Positions 45,524 through 58,530 of a DNA stretch of 64,000 nucleotides are shown piece after piece. The stretch spans positions 18,277,717-18,341,716 of the forward strand of contig NC_088305.1 of NCBI RefSeq assembly GCF_032854445.1, read 5' to 3'. The notes under the pieces are model-generated. The model was not told where the DNA came from and made no database searches. It saw only the letters and a list, made by a program, of their open reading frames with translations. The position numbers were made by a program, and so were the translations under genes. The number at the start of each line of letters is the position of its first letter. Position 1 is the stretch's first letter. Origin of the DNA: Liolophura sinensis (lineage: Eukaryota; Mollusca; Polyplacophora; Chitonida; Chitonidae).

Positions 45524-48099
45524 TCAGGCAGCTGTCGGGAGTTCGTTGTTGAACACATCTTGGGCGATGACAGGTCCTGCTACGTCTGGTACGTAAGGAT
45601 TAATGGGCTTACTGGCGGCCAGAGAGATATTGGCGATGATCATTCCGTACTCAAACAACACGTCCGCATAGCCGTTGTCCTGCCACACAGTTGGGTTGAA
45701 TTTAGTCTGGAAAAAATAACAGCTTACAATTTGAGTCAAATGTTAACAGTATTTTATATTTTGACGATATTAAAATATGATCAATAATCTCAAACTTCCA
45801 ATATTTGATCGTTATTTATCCTGTCCCAAAAATGTCCTTAGCTTGTCGACATCTCTGGGAACGGCTGATTACTTCTACCTCCGGGTAACTATCTTTCCTT
45901 TAATTTAATGTTATCAGAAATTATCATTCTCGTTTTAATAATGAACTTAGTCTTTGAAAAATTGACTTTGGATATCGCTTTACAGGTCGAAGGCTTAACT
46001 TGTGATCTGGATACTTTGCTTGCCTAAACGATTTTGTATATTATTCATGACGCTATAATCAAACTTTCTCGTTATATTTTCAATAAAAAGAAATTTATGC
46101 TCATTTTATTGTAATAAAGCCTATATGCTCAATATTATTCATCTCAGACTTACCGACAAAAGCGTGAAATTCTGGGCCACCTCAATCAGCTGATCTATAC
46201 GTGAAATGGCGGCTGACATGGTCAGATAGTTGTTCAGCTCAGATTGACCACACACTGTAAACAAAGGGAAAATTTCAATGGAATAGCTGGATAACTCTTG
46301 CGCTCATTGGATAATAATGACTATAAACGGGTTTGCATACATTTTCTTTGTCATTCTTTCTAATTATCATAAAAAAGGAAGACATTTTTTGAAACATTTT
46401 GCATTAAATACATTGCACAATATGTTTAGAGATTGCGAAACAAGTTGTTTTAGACTTACCTCCCCTGATTAAGTCCTCGGCTGTCAGCTCTGTGGTCCCA
46501 GATTCGAAATAGCTACAGCTCTGACACTGGCTCTTGTAGAAGAGACACGCACCTTCGTCCTGGGCAAAGTTCTCACACACTGGCTCAGTTTGGGCTTGCC
46601 TCTTTTTGCGACCAAGGCCATCTAGAAGACAGAAATAATATTTATGTACACACTTGTAATGTCAGAAATATATCACTCTTAATTTTATTGATGAACAAGA
46701 GCTACTGCTGAAGAGAAGGGTATGTTTTTCATCAAACAGCTGCATTTAATGCCAACATTTCCTTATACTTTAACTATGTCCCTGCAAATCTAAAAGTTCA
46801 GATGACTTACTGAAGAAGTCCTTGACTTTGTTCACGCCGTCTTTCACAACGTTGCCAACAGCTTCTGCGCCTTTAACAACTGCATTCCCAACTTCCTTGG
46901 CCACATTTTCCACACCCGCTGCGACTTTGTTGGCTGTTTGTTCCACACCTGATGCGACATTGTTGGCTACATTTTTTATAGCGTCTCCGGCATCCTTGAA
47001 TCCGTCACCAATTTTACTAATGGCATTTTCTGCCACCTTCTTGATGGCACCAACGACATTCTCTGCGATCTTCTTGATGGCATCACCAATCACCACAACA
47101 GCTACTTCCGCCTTCTGCAGAACGCCTTTGATGTCACAGACGGCCTTGACACTACAGCTAGAGTAAGAGGGTGTCGGGTGGTATGTTGTACATTGAAGAG
47201 CGTCCACTCTAGACAGGGAGAAAAGAGTAAAATAGAATTTATACAACGATTATCAATATCCAGATAACTATTAATACACGCGGATATTTTTTGTGATTAA
47301 GAAAAGAAAAATCCATCACGACTTTCTGGAGAAATCCCTAGGAATTGGGCTTAGAAAAACATTTGGGAAGAGAGCAAAGAGATGGCGGGATGACAGTGTC
47401 GATCTTATTTGTTTGAGACATTTTTATACACATGTTGATATTCTCACCTTGCTTGACAGGATGTGTTGACACACTGGACACAGGCTGCCTGTTCGGTCTC
47501 GATGGAGCTGAGACAGGTGGACACTGCTGGACTCAGTCTGTTGATGGTGTCGTTCATGGCCTCCAGATCAATCTCTAGCAATGAACCCAGGTGACTGGAC
47601 ACCGCTGAGCTGAGAGCTGTGGATGAAATATTTTTCTTAGTCACTTAAATTAAAAATGAGTCAGATGAGACAAATTTGGCGAGAAATTGATTTTCGTCTT
47701 TTTCCCGAAGACGGTCCTGAGGTGAGAATGACAGAAATTGTGCACTGTAGCACACGATATAATGGACTGAATGGTTTTGTGTAGTAAAGACTGCCTTGGT
47801 TCGAATAATTGTGAATGACATAAGGGGCCTACTGAAGAAAAGAAACACGATTTCATGCCGATCGGGGGACAAAGTTTCGCATATTTAGCTCGCACTAAGC
47901 ATATACATCAGCGTATGCAAGCAAATGTATTTAGGGACATTGATGAGAAGATTAAAAATGAACAATGGCAACGAATTTATTAAAAGTCATTTAGCTTACC
48001 ATCAAACTGTGTAGAGGTTATTGGTTGATAAAAGCTGTTGACACCCAAACAGCAAAACAGCAAGCCCAGTATCGCGGTGGTCAGTGGAGATGACATCAT
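45524..48099 (-). CDS. Gene E: secreted clusterin-like protein with eight 11-mer helical repeats (370 aa)
   Basis: Exons on the minus strand: 48000-48099, 47448-47616, 46811-47208, 46460-46621, 46154-46254, 45524-45706, with exon lengths identical to gene D. Two ATG codons are adjacent at the start (MMSSPL); the first aligns with the start of D and C. The cysteine pattern x10, x2, x4, x8 / furin RKKR / x9, x6, x2 is the same. Differences from D in the protein are few, for example AEDLIRG instead of AENLISG at the end of exon 4 and LEID for LQID in exon 2. Intron 1 is unrelated to that of D and C but matches relic F, so E and F share a more recent ancestor in that part while E and D share their 3' flanks. 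This mosaic suggests gene conversion or stepwise duplication. Predicted role as for genes A and D. Confidence 0.88.
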
Positions 48100-48184
48100 C
48101 CTGGTCAGATCAGCTTCTGGGGAATCTCGGTTTCTTGTAGGAGTCTCTCCTTGTAGTTTCTGTTCCTTCTGTAAAAGGTCCTTC

Positions 48185-48190
48185 TTTATA
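48185..48190 (-). promoter_or_regulatory. TATA box of gene E
   Basis: TATAAA on the minus strand within AGTATATAAAGAAGG, 86 bp before the start. Just upstream are CACGTCATCTGACGTT-type half sites (about 48204-48219) instead of the perfect CRE found before D and C. Confidence 0.7.
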
Positions 48191-48357
48191 TACTATCCAA
48201 GAACAACGTCAGATGACGTGAAACTGATCAGTTCCGGCTGTGTTTAATAGAACATTGCCTTAAGCGTATCACGTCTTTGTTGTTTTTTCACGTCTCGAGA
48301 TTAACTAGAGCTTGACGAGCGACCTGTTTACCTGCCTAACAACAATGCGTAAGATTT

Positions 48358-48502
48358 GTTTTATTTGAATGGTGTTTCACACCGTACTTAAGAATATTTC
48401 ACTTATACGACGACGGCCAGCATACCGGTGGGAAGAAACCGGACAGAGCCCGGGGAAACCCACGACCATCCGCAGGTGGCTGGCAGAGCTTCCAACGCAT
48501 AA
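48358..48502 (-). mobile_element. tRNA-derived SINE, head missing, minus strand
   Basis: Tail and body on the minus strand, from TTTTATTTGAATGGTG at the left to GCAGGTGGCTGGCAGA at the right. The head is absent. It lies in the E upstream flank and is absent from the same place upstream of relic F. Confidence 0.85.
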
Positions 48503-49650
48503 TGCGTAAAAGGATAGGAATATGTTAGGGACTTGAAACGTTTACATCGGGTCACTGTAGTTTTGTAACATCCCGTTCTGTATTCGAATCCTTGTAAGTG
48601 TGTAACCCGAGTGCAAGTATTCTCCTGTCAGCTGATACGTATGCGTAAGTGCAAATTGAAACACAGGGCCCTTTATGCCAATATCGATCCTGTTGCACGC
48701 CATTGTAACGCTGAAAAAATGGGGAGTGAAAATCTTGTTTTTGAACAGTGATCTTGTGTTACACTTTTGCATTTTAAACCTCGTTTTCACGGGTGCATGG
48801 GATTTAAATACGCCCCAGGGTTCCAGTTTCAGTGTAAATGGTGATAGCAAATAGTTCGCACCAATGAACTACCGTTTAAAGTACCGGTACCTCGGTTTGT
48901 AGATGTAAAGGTGTTGATAGTGATTTCTGTCTTAAAACCTGAGTGTGTATATTATGTGGGTATTGGAGTTTGTAGACGAGGTGTTGATTTGTAAGGTTAA
49001 AGAGATCATCAACAAAGTTTGCCAGAGGGGGTAGAAAATCGTGAATGAAAGACGCTGTCCCAAGCGGTCGTGCTTGACCTCATTTGCATATCAATACAAT
49101 ACAAGGATACGTCACATTATAACTCCCTATAGGCAGTTTGTTTCTCGTGACAGCTTAATGGATGAGTACACACGTACTAATTCCCCTGCCATTTTTATTT
49201 GTGGGTCAAATGACGTACATGTACTCTAAACGCTAGCCACTGTTTAACGATATTACTTTAAATCTACTACAGTACTTATCACATAACGCACTCAACTCCA
49301 TTCAATCTTAGAGTACATATATAAGCAGTTAACACTTTTTTTTAATTATCTAAAGAAGAAGAAAAATCCGTTGATGGTAGTTTCAAGAATAGGTTTCTGT
49401 CGTCTTTTCTCGAACGTTTAGTTCATCTCTCTGCACTTAAAACGTGATTAGCATTATAGTTATTTGCTTTTGTCAAAAAGCGTTATTTTACACCATTTTT
49501 ATTCCTTTATCCGAAATTTCTCTTACCGCCGAATTTATACTCCGTTCGTTTCTATGCAGATGTACATGAAGGTTTCACAATCTGTAACATGAAACTTTGT
49601 TGGATTCTGGTTCTACTGAGTGCAACAGCTCTTGTACACTCACAAAAACG
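48503..49650. other. Intergenic between E and B, partly matching the F-A interval
   Basis: No gene. Blocks such as GAATGAAAGACGCTG (49043) and CTCATTTGCATA (49079) match 27837-27880, and 49540-49605 matches 28270-28340. The order is conserved, so the E-B interval and the F-A interval derive from one ancestor. Confidence 0.65.
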
Positions 49651-49799
49651 CACAGTAATTTTTTTAAGGCATGCTTGAGAGAGAAAACACCTGGATTTCC
49701 CAAGGCTTGAAGAGCCATGTTGGGATCACCAGGTACATAAGTACAAAAACGTCATCGTCTATATTGTTTTCCAATTCAAATTATATGTTATATGTAATC

Positions 49800-49916
49800 A
49801 ATGGCTGTAAACCATCAACAATAAACCACAACCATCGACCGAAAACCACAATCGTCAACGAAAAAAAAAACACAACCATAAACATAAAAACACAGCCATC
49901 AACAAAATATACCTAA
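49800..49916 (+). repeat. Imperfect A+C-rich low-complexity repeat
   Basis: Irregular repeats of ACCACAACCATCAAC-like units with A runs. No coding or structural role is visible. Confidence 0.6.
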
Positions 49917-50394
49917 ATCTATGTCATTCAGTTAACACGTATAGCACTTAATACTGCCTGTGACTATACATTTATTCCAGCTATGATTAATTGATTAATA
50001 ATTATATGATTAGACTTGCGGCATATGTAGCTGCAAATTGTGAAGAAATTTCTCAACGATCGTTCCGTGAAGTCTTTGTCTTGATATAAACATAAATACA
50101 CGTGTTATTTATTTATGACATAGACTTAAACTTTCAAGATTTTCTCCGTTTTAGGGGAGAATTTCTTTGGTTGGATTTATAATCAAATATGTAGCTTTGG
50201 TTTTTAATGTGTAGAGAGTCCAGTGCAGTTCATTTGTTGATATCAACATTTTACATTCTGAAGCGCATGGAGAACAGAATCCTAAACAGAACTTTACTCC
50301 ACATCTAATAGCTTTGTTGCCTTCAGTTTATTCAAAGGCTCCCCATAACAACAAAGCATCTCAAGAATTTTATCGTGGAAATATTTTCTGTTTT

Positions 50395-50600
50395 CTTCTG
50401 AGGGGCTTAAAAACCATGGTCTGAGATGTCCCTAACTGTTCGATGTATTGTCTAAGAATGATTCTAGTCGTCTTGAGAGATATGATTAATTGATTGATTG
50501 AGTGATTGGTGTTTTACGCCGTACCCGAGAATATTTCACCTATACGATGTTGACCAGCATTATGCTGGAAGGAAAGCGGAAAGAGGGGCTTCACGTGGTA
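50395..50600 (-). mobile_element. SINE fragment plus flank, first copy of a local duplication
   Basis: A SINE tail (GATTGGTGTTTTACGCCGTA, minus strand) begins near 50503 and is truncated in the body. The 100 bp before it (CTGAGATGTC...CTAACTGTTCGAT) recur at 51163 with another SINE fragment, so flank and SINE were duplicated together. Confidence 0.75.
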
Positions 50601-50737
50601 GTATACTCTAGCAATCATATGTGCGGATGATTTAGTATTTAATTTTATTTTAAGCCTTTTGAACAATTTCTTAACTTTCTTAAAAATGTTTAAACAATGC
50701 ATATCTAAGAAACAAAAAAGAGAGAAAATTTGTCCAA

Positions 50738-50880
50738 TTATTTGATTGGTGGTGTCCGCCGTATCCAAGAATATTTCATTTATGCGACGGCGGCCTAGAA
50801 CTGACGGCCAGCATTATGGTCGGGGAAAGCGAGTAGGTTCCGGCGAAACACAAAACCATTTGCAGGGTTCTTCCAGACCT
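50738..50880 (-). mobile_element. tRNA-derived SINE fragment, minus strand
   Basis: Tail GATTGGTGGTGTCCGCCGTA and part of the body, with a short internal duplication around GCGGCCTAGAACTGACGGCC. Confidence 0.75.
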
Positions 50881-51149
50881 AAAAATAGAAGATTTATTAA
50901 TTTTAAAATAATGGTGACATATTGGAATTTTATTATAATGTTTTCTCGTTTTGTTTATCATACTCCAAATAAGCCACCAACATGGATTAACTAAACGCTG
51001 TCCAAATCGAAATTGCACAACATACCCTTTTCAATAGTAAGTTGAACGAAGTAATAACTTTATGAATTTACGGAAAATGTTCTTCTTCAGTCAATGCTGT
51101 TTTTTAGTGGGATGAGAAATGTCTTCTCTGGATGTGTTTTATCATTTTT

Positions 51150-51372
51150 AAAAATCATGGCCTGAGATGTCCTAACTGTTCGATATAATGTCTACGAAGG
51201 ATTCTAGTCGTCTTGAGAGATATGATTAACTGATTGATTGACTGATTGGTGTTTATTTCACCTATACGACGGCGGCCAGCGTTATGGTGGAAGGAAACCG
51301 GAAAAAGTCCGAGGGAAACACACGACCATCTGAAACCTACTGAGAGGCCTTCCCACGAGAGGAATCATCTTG
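51150..51372 (-). mobile_element. SINE fragment plus flank, second copy of the local duplication
   Basis: Repeats the flank and SINE of 50395-50600 with substitutions. Here the SINE tail has lost the TTTACGCCGTACTCAAGAA block but extends further into the body. Confidence 0.75.
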
Positions 51373-52098
51373 ATAGAATCAAGACGAATCTTGACGAGGT
51401 AGAAACTTCTAAACCTGTGGATCACGCGTGACAGTCAACAGGTTTTTCATGCTTGACATATTTCAGTATACTTTGACATCCACCTTAAACAATGAAACAG
51501 TGCAGTTATCTGATTGTCATTTTCTAGCCTCACCCCACAAACAAATCAGCATTTGTGCCATCCTAAACACCTCTAGTGGTAAATGATACCACCTGGCATT
51601 CGTTCATAACTGTATACGATTTTTCCATAATTTATTGTTTAATATCTGTTATCGTCTTATTTTCAAAATAATAACTTTTCCCGTGCTGTTCTTTGTATTG
51701 TTTCTGTCATTTTCTCAGCCCCGACATGAATTATCATAGAAAGAAAGAAAAATCGTTTAGATTACTAAATAATCAGGAGAAAAGCAAAACTTTCCGAAGG
51801 ATGACTGCAATAGAGGTGTCATATTATTTGGCATAACATGCAAATTGATTCGTTTAGAGAAATGTAATAGCATAATGAACATATCTTTGAATTAAATGAT
51901 TTTTAAATATGAAACATACCACGTTTAATTCTTCAAAAATATTTAATGTCATTTTTAAAAGGAAAAACTATTATAATACCAGAATATTGTGGTTCTCAAT
52001 ACATTCACAGTGCCCTAAGTTTGTTTCATGTACAAGCTTTTAATTATACATTCACTTTAATTGAGCCCTTAATGACAACCCCCTCGGGAGCAATAAAA
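51373..52098. other. Gene-free stretch upstream of gene B
   Basis: No supported gene or recognised repeat. Confidence 0.45.
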
Positions 52099-52300
52099 CG
52101 TGTCGAAAACAAAAGTTTAGTAGGTCAAATCTACGTCACGGTTTGAGGGTTTCGTCAAATCCGGTTACAACACAATTGCGATTGTTATCGTGACGAGAAA
52201 ACGGATCTGATGCTGGATTCTGCACGATTTTTGGCTTATAAAAGATGCCCGGTCAAGTAAAAGGGCATTTACAGTTTAGCTCACGTACAAACTGTTCAAA
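52099..52300 (+). promoter_or_regulatory. Gene B promoter and 5' UTR block conserved with gene A
   Basis: Matches 29758-29958 with few differences. TACGTCACG is at 52132-52140 and a clear TATAAAA at 52237-52243. Sequence conservation between two copies whose outer flanks have drifted suggests selection on the promoter. Confidence 0.7.
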
Positions 52301-55300
52301 ATGGGCTCAGCCTACTCTGTTCAACTTCTCCAGCCTGGTGGTGTTGTTGTTGTCCTGTATCTGTGTGAACAGTCAATATGTTCCGCTGGGCCCGTCCTCA
52401 ATAGTCGGTAAGTGTCTAGTCGCGAAAATGTTACGATATACGTTTCGACATTGTCTTGTTCACGACTGGCTCTGGAGAATGTCAATTTTGTTACAATAAA
52501 GCAAAGCGACAGAATGCAAAACTAATTTTTTTTGACATTAACCATTACATTTTATAAAATTAATAATGGAAAGATTGCTCAAAATTTTTACGGTATTAAA
52601 GGCCTATGGTTATTAAATACTTGAAACGAGATAGGTTGGTTCCTGTTTCATCTTTGTCTTAAATGAAGTATACCAAGTAATTTGCGATACTTCAATGAAT
52701 ATGATTGGTCCTGGGCTGGGTTGGGAGACAAAGTCTCCGCCATGACTTAAACTCTTATTCCACATGTTCAAAACCAGCTGTAAACCAGCAGATTTGGAAA
52801 ATCCTGTCCAAGTGAAATCGTTCTCACGGCCTATGTATACACTTGACTGCTGCCCGTAGAAGTGAAAAATTCTAGATTAGCGGCTTTGAATACTGATCAA
52901 AATGGCCCGACGCTTAATGAAAGAATGGTACTGAATTGCATCTCTTATTCTCCTCCTAGATTTGGGAAAGAAAGTCACAGAAGAACTTGCAAAGTCTGTA
53001 GTGGCAGAACTACAAGTCGTCAACAGCTCCATTAACCAAATCCAGCCGGCCATCGACACGTGCTTCCGGTCCATCCTGACGCGCCAGAGCGAGTGTGGTC
53101 AGTGCATAGACTCATCATGTCAACAAGGTCAGTTCTACCTTCCTTCTGGTCTACACATTATTTAAATCTGTTCCGTAAGCGTCCCCAGTCAACCGAAGAC
53201 TGTGTTAATGAAAGGATCGGGAAGAACTTAAATACTGTATAAACTTTAGTGATTTGTGAATTTTGATGAATAAATAATAATCGGCTTTAGTCCATTGAGC
53301 TATGGCGTGCTAACTTAGAAAATGGTTTTAGAAGCTATGATTAGAATGCAGATTCATAACAAGCTTACTGGAACAAGGTTTTACAAGAATCTGAGGCTGT
53401 GAGGTACTTTGTCTGAATTATTTAAATACGTAAACTGTTAGTGTACAAATCTAAATAACATTTATTTTACACAATATGGCTGACAATGTCATTGTAGTGT
53501 TTAAATTATCACATATGATTGTCTATATGTTTTCCAGATTGGACACCCTCCAGTGTCAGACAGTAACATTACAGCCCGTCTCTCAGTGTACTGTGTCCCC
53601 TGCTCTGTGTCTAGTAAAGGAGACTGTGTCTCGCGCCAAGAACGCGCTGAAGAATATAGAAACGGAAATCAAGCAAATCGTGGAAAAAGTGATCAAAACC
53701 GTTTCGGCGGTCATCAAAGACGGTGCTAAGGTTGTGGAAGGTGTGCAGAAGGTGATTGGTCAGGGTGTTAACCTGGTGAAAGACGAGCTCCAGAAAGTCG
53801 GCGATAAGTTGAAACAAACAGCCGACTCTGTAAAAACCGTGGCGGAAAATGTTGCGAATGGTGCTGAGAAGGCCTTGCAGACAGTGGCGGCCGGTGTCAA
53901 AGAAGCCGCCGAGAACGTGAAAACCGTGGTGGAGAATGTGGCCAAAGATGTGGCGTCCGGGGTGAAAGATACGGCCCAAGACATCGCTGGTGGGGCGAAG
54001 GACGTTGTGGACAAGGTCAAGGACTTCTTTGGTAAGTCATTTCTGTAGTTTGAAATCAAGCTTCCGTATGAATGAATAGGGATAAAACAAGGATAGGTAT
54101 ACAGCCTTTGATATTAGAATGATGACATTATAAATCAAAAAAGCCAATCACTGATATATCGAATGACAGACTAAATATAGCTGTAAAGATCTGTTCTATT
54201 TACCACCGAGATGTACACGCAAAAACTCGTGTAATATTTAGACTTGGTAATATTTTCCATCTTTCTTTGTAAAGGTGGAATTCGTCTCCGACGCCGGAGA
54301 AGTCTGGCAAATCAGCCCACGTGCGATCAGTTGGATCAGCTTCAGAATGCCTGCTTGTTTTACCAAGGCTGGTGCAAAAAATGTGACGTGTTCGGAACGA
54401 GCGAGGCTCCTTCAAATGTCTTTGAGATAGTCACTGGAGGTAAGGAAGAACATATCATGCATTGACTGTAGGCTGTTCCATGCACTGAGGAAGTCGTATG
54501 GTTTAGAAATTATTGTAGATCTTTACGTTAATAAGTTAACACAGGAAATGAATATTAATCATACGTTTCAAAGACAAATCTACCTTATATGATGGTTTTG
54601 ATCGCTTTGTATGTCCCAAGGACAATGCGTGTATATATATTTAAGCCTATTTTCATGGGTGCCCATACATTTTCACGAAGTTCTATATTTCTTGAGGCAA
54701 AACGATTTTTTTTAACTAGAAAGCACTATTGCAACGCATTATAATATATCTATTTACTTTCCAGTGTGCGGGTCATCCCTTACTCAAGAGTATGAGCGAC
54801 TGGGCTCCCTGTTGAACAAAGTTGACAAGCTGATCGGCACCGCGGAGAGTTTTGCCCTGAATGAGGTAGGTTTAGCCTGAAACTAATTTTTGCGCTTTTA
54901 AATACATATATCTTTCCCAAGTTGTTTGTACATTATTCTGCGACTTCACGCTGTCATTTTTAACTACCGTACTTCACTGCTTCCCAAAAAACCCAGCTAA
55001 ACAGCTGGGAAAACGCAACAGCGTCTATCAGTTTTACATATCTACCATTTATTGCACAAATTTTTTTTTATGCAGAGTGTATAGTAATTAACTGAAAACT
55101 GCACGCGTACAACTTACATCCAATATTGAATTTCGGGTGAAATGTTTTTATGTGATTTGAAAGCCTGATAATAATCATGAAATCATTAGGAATGTTCTTC
55201 ACTAACAAGTATGTGACGAGGACTAAGTGAGTGAAGTATAACGGACTGTTTATTTAATACTGAAAATTTGGTTTTATGAATTCCATTTTCTCGTTGCAGG

Positions 55301-55473
55301 TAAACTTTAACCCGGCCGCAGTTTCGAATGGTGCTTACATAGATGTCGTCGTAAACTTTGGGGTGGGCGTGGCAAATTATACCCTGAACATGGCCAGTCC
55401 CATCTTACCGTTTGATATCAACTCTTCCGGGCCTGCCATTGCCAAAGATATCTTTAGCAAGCTGTTTGCGTAG
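52301..55473 (+). pseudogene. Gene B: clusterin-like copy with frame breaks (gene or pseudogene)
   Basis: Six exons parallel to gene A: 52301-52407, 52960-53127, 53538-54031, 54275-54439, 54765-54865, 55300-55473. The start region has one extra G (ATGGGCTC versus ATGGCTC in A), putting the ATG out of frame with the signal peptide. An in-frame ATG exists at 52245 but would add about 20 residues before the signal core. Exon 2 ends CAACAAG where A has CAACAAAG, so joining it to exon 3 shifts the frame. Exon 3 lacks 7 codons of the helical region relative to A. Everything else is preserved: first cysteine cluster, RLRRRR furin site, second cluster, C-terminal domain and poly(A) signal. Coding sequence is far more conserved than introns, so it was functional until recently. 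Both frame-breaking differences, and a third in the leader (ATGCCCGG versus ATGCCGG), are in short homopolymers, so sequencing error is a real alternative to true loss. Confidence 0.7.
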
Positions 55474-55902
55474 ACCTTGTCTGTTCTCAAATAGTGTATG
55501 ATTTTGTAACAAAACTATACGGTCCAGTTGGATTCTGAAAGCTTGTCTTTATAAGATACATTATACTAGCACAATTGTGCTGTAATTATAATAATATGGG
55601 ACTGTGGTATTCTTGGGGATTTCCGAATACGGCCTATATAGATAATATATAGATAACATTTTATGATTTTATAACTATATATAGAAACGGTATTTTCTGT
55701 CGTATCGTATCGTGATGCGTTCGTTACTTTCCATAAGTGAATGTTCAGTGTACAATTGGAAGAAAATGTTAATTAAAGCAGATGTATCTTTAATAATACA
55801 AAACAGTTTGGATTAATGTACAGCTGTTTCTTAGATCTCATATGAATCATTAAATACATTCAAGAAATGAAATCCAGTTTATTTGTAAAATGGAATGTGC
55901 CA

Positions 55903-55908
55903 AATAAA
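55903..55908 (+). terminator. Polyadenylation signal of gene B
   Basis: AATAAA in the context TGTGCCAAATAAA, 430 bp after the stop, matching gene A. Confidence 0.7.
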
Positions 55909-57860
55909 GTAAGCTATATTTCTATTCAACTGAAATAATGAAATTTGCGTTGTTATTTGTCTTTATCGAAGAAATCTAGTTGCGTTATTGTAAAGATTCA
56001 GTAGATTTGGTTCTGTCAACCAGTTGTATTCAGAACTCCGCTATCAGCTACAGATCTAATTGCTGTGCAGCGCATCGTGCTGTTCCGTTAAGCCATATGT
56101 CTATTGTTACGCGATGTGTCTAGTTAAGCCATATGTCTATTCGTATTTGTACATTGTTCTTTTCTGTCTTTATCAACCCCAAAAGCTCATCAGATGCAAA
56201 ATTCGAGAAGCAAACTTTTTAGCCTGTGCTTTTACAGAAGAGAGATTTCTTGACAGCGTTTCTTTATTGTTTATTGTAAAAAAAAATTGTATTCACCACG
56301 AATAGATCAAATTATTGCTTTTTAGTAAATATCAGACTGGTAACAGTACGATTTATCTTCTTAAAATGTTTAAAAAGAAATATTAATGGAAAAAGCGATA
56401 TCAAAGTTCCTAATATTTATAAAGCGGCTCGCAATGGTTATATTACGACCCAGCATATAAATCATGGGAATTTTGTTGACGTTGTGGAAGGTAATTACTT
56501 CCGCTGTTATAAAATAACAGAAACAATTCGATTGCATTTCTGCAAAATATACTACCGGTGTTGTCTGTTTAATAAAAGGGGTTCGTCAAGGACCAGTTTC
56601 TAGCAGTTCAGGCCTGATGGTAGCAGAGTTGGGTGTAAATCTGCGCGCCCGAACTGGAGCGTCCGCATTGGACTGTTCACTAAAATGCCATAACCTTTTA
56701 CTTAGTTACAATATCTTGGTCTGGAATCTGATGTAAAGGCATGAATAAAAGCATATGCATAGAAACAGGCTTGACAAGGTGGAAGAAGTGGATCTTGTTT
56801 AAGTGGTTAAAGTATTTTCATTTCAATCGCTAGGAGGTCCGGGTTCAAATCGGGCCCTGGGCAGGGAATTTGGTAGCTTTTCCCGCTGCGGGCACTGGCT
56901 GTTCGTGCGGCTTTAGTGATGAAAACGGCTGGAGACAGTTTTGTGGCTGTTTGTTCAGTGCAACATTTGATAAGACTACTTATCTATCACTATGAATATT
57001 TGTATATCACACCTTGGACAGTTTGTCAGTAACTTGCCAAAGGTCAGTGGTTTACCCCCAAACACTACAATATTCCTTCATCAGTACCAAATTGGCAACT
57101 GTCGCATAATAAAAGTGAGGCCTTCAGCAACAGTAATGGTGTTTCGAATATGAACTCTATTGTTAAGTGTAAACGGGTCCTTTTTGATAGCATTATTTTA
57201 CCGATCACCTGTCTCCTCATGTTGCAACGGTACAACGCCTCTTTCCTACAGGAACACCAAAAATTTAGCTCTTCAATTGTCTCCATCTGTCATCTGCTCT
57301 AAATTTTCGAAATTTTTTCCGGAACCCATGTTATAATCAATGTGAAGAGAAATATTTTCCTAACATTTTTGACAGGTCCCGTGGTATAGTAAAGCATTTT
57401 CCACCTTTAGAGAAAATAGAAGAGTTTGACCTCGAAACTAATGTATTGAATTAATAAAAATGTGTTGAACTTTATATAGGCAATTAGAATCAACGTACTG
57501 CACCCCTTGTCAAAATCGTTTTTGCGAAATCACAACACTTAAAAATAAGTACGAGAATTCGACTGGTTTTGAGACAGGTATTAATAGTGTTGAAAGTAGA
57601 ATATTACATTTCTTTACTAACCTTTTGGAAAAGTAAAGATATGAGCATGTTGTTCATTAGATGTTCTGACCATGTAAGGAAAAAGAATTTCAATATTTCT
57701 GCGACAAAATTACTTATACATCTACATTGGCTAAAATGAGCAGACCAGGTGGCACAAAAATTAGAAGAAATAGGGCACGTGACTGACATCGAATAACACA
57801 TATAACTAAATTACGCGGAATACAGTGTAATAAGGTAACTGATATGTTATTGTACATAAC
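55909..57860. other. Mostly gene-free stretch downstream of gene B
   Basis: No supported gene. It contains the tRNA-like element listed separately at about 56797-56960. Confidence 0.45.
56797..56960 (+). mobile_element. Possible tRNA-like SINE of a different family
   Basis: A tRNA-like head with AAGTGGTTAAAG (A-box region) and GGGTTCAAATCGGGCCC (B-box region) is followed by a GCTTTTCCCGCTGCGGGCAC block. Its body differs from the main SINE, and no second copy is seen in the window. An intact tRNA fold was not found. Confidence 0.5.
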
Positions 57861-57861
57861 C

Positions 57862-58112
57862 GGGGCCTACGTGGCCGAGGGGGTGAGCACGCCAGCACGG
57901 CGAAATGCCGCCGCTGTGAGTTCAAGTCCAGTTCATGCTGGCTTCTTCTCAGGCCGTAAGTGGGAAGATCTGTCGGCAGCCTGCGGATGGTCGTAGGTTT
58001 TTCCCGGGCTCCATCCGGTTTCCTCCCATGTTAATGCTGGTCGCCGCCGTATAAGTTAAATATTCTTTAGTACGGCCTAAAACACCAATCAAATAAATAA
58101 ATATTATACATA
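57862..58112 (+). mobile_element. tRNA-derived SINE, nearly full length
   Basis: Head GGGGCCTACGTGGCCGAG, B box GAGTTCAAGTCC, body and an AATCAAATAAATAAATA tail. A short deletion lies between A and B boxes. Confidence 0.9.
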
Positions 58113-58435
58113 ACGGGTATACATTGGCTGCAGTGTAAACTTCATATCTGATCAAACATAATCAGTGTAACAATCTACAACGTGGTAATTGCATGCTATT
58201 TGGGCATATCACATCTGGACAGTGAGGTATGGACATCTAAAGCAGAAGACATTAAAATTTTGCAAAACTTCACATGAAAGGTTGTGAAGGAATATTGGTA
58301 ATAATGAACTTCAAAGCTTTTTTCCGGTTTTTCTTGATAAAGTATAGAAAAGGACATTTGAAAGCTTTTTTTTTCGTTGTGGTAGTTCAGGAACTTCTCT
58401 TGATGTAGTGGAAGTTTATTTTTTTCATACATGTA

Positions 58436-58442
<7 letters not shown>

Positions 58443-58527
<85 letters not shown>
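58443..58527. repeat. (TA)n microsatellite, 85 bp
   Basis: Pure alternating TA tract. Confidence 0.98.

Positions 58528-58530
<3 letters not shown>

Larger units (their letters stand above)
43110..48240 (-). repeat. Segmental duplication block containing gene E
   Basis: Direct counterpart of 35565-40780. It includes the second SINE-like repeat (43165-43420), the older degenerate SINE-like tail near 44500-44570, the near-identical 3' flank and the whole of gene E. Confidence 0.85.
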
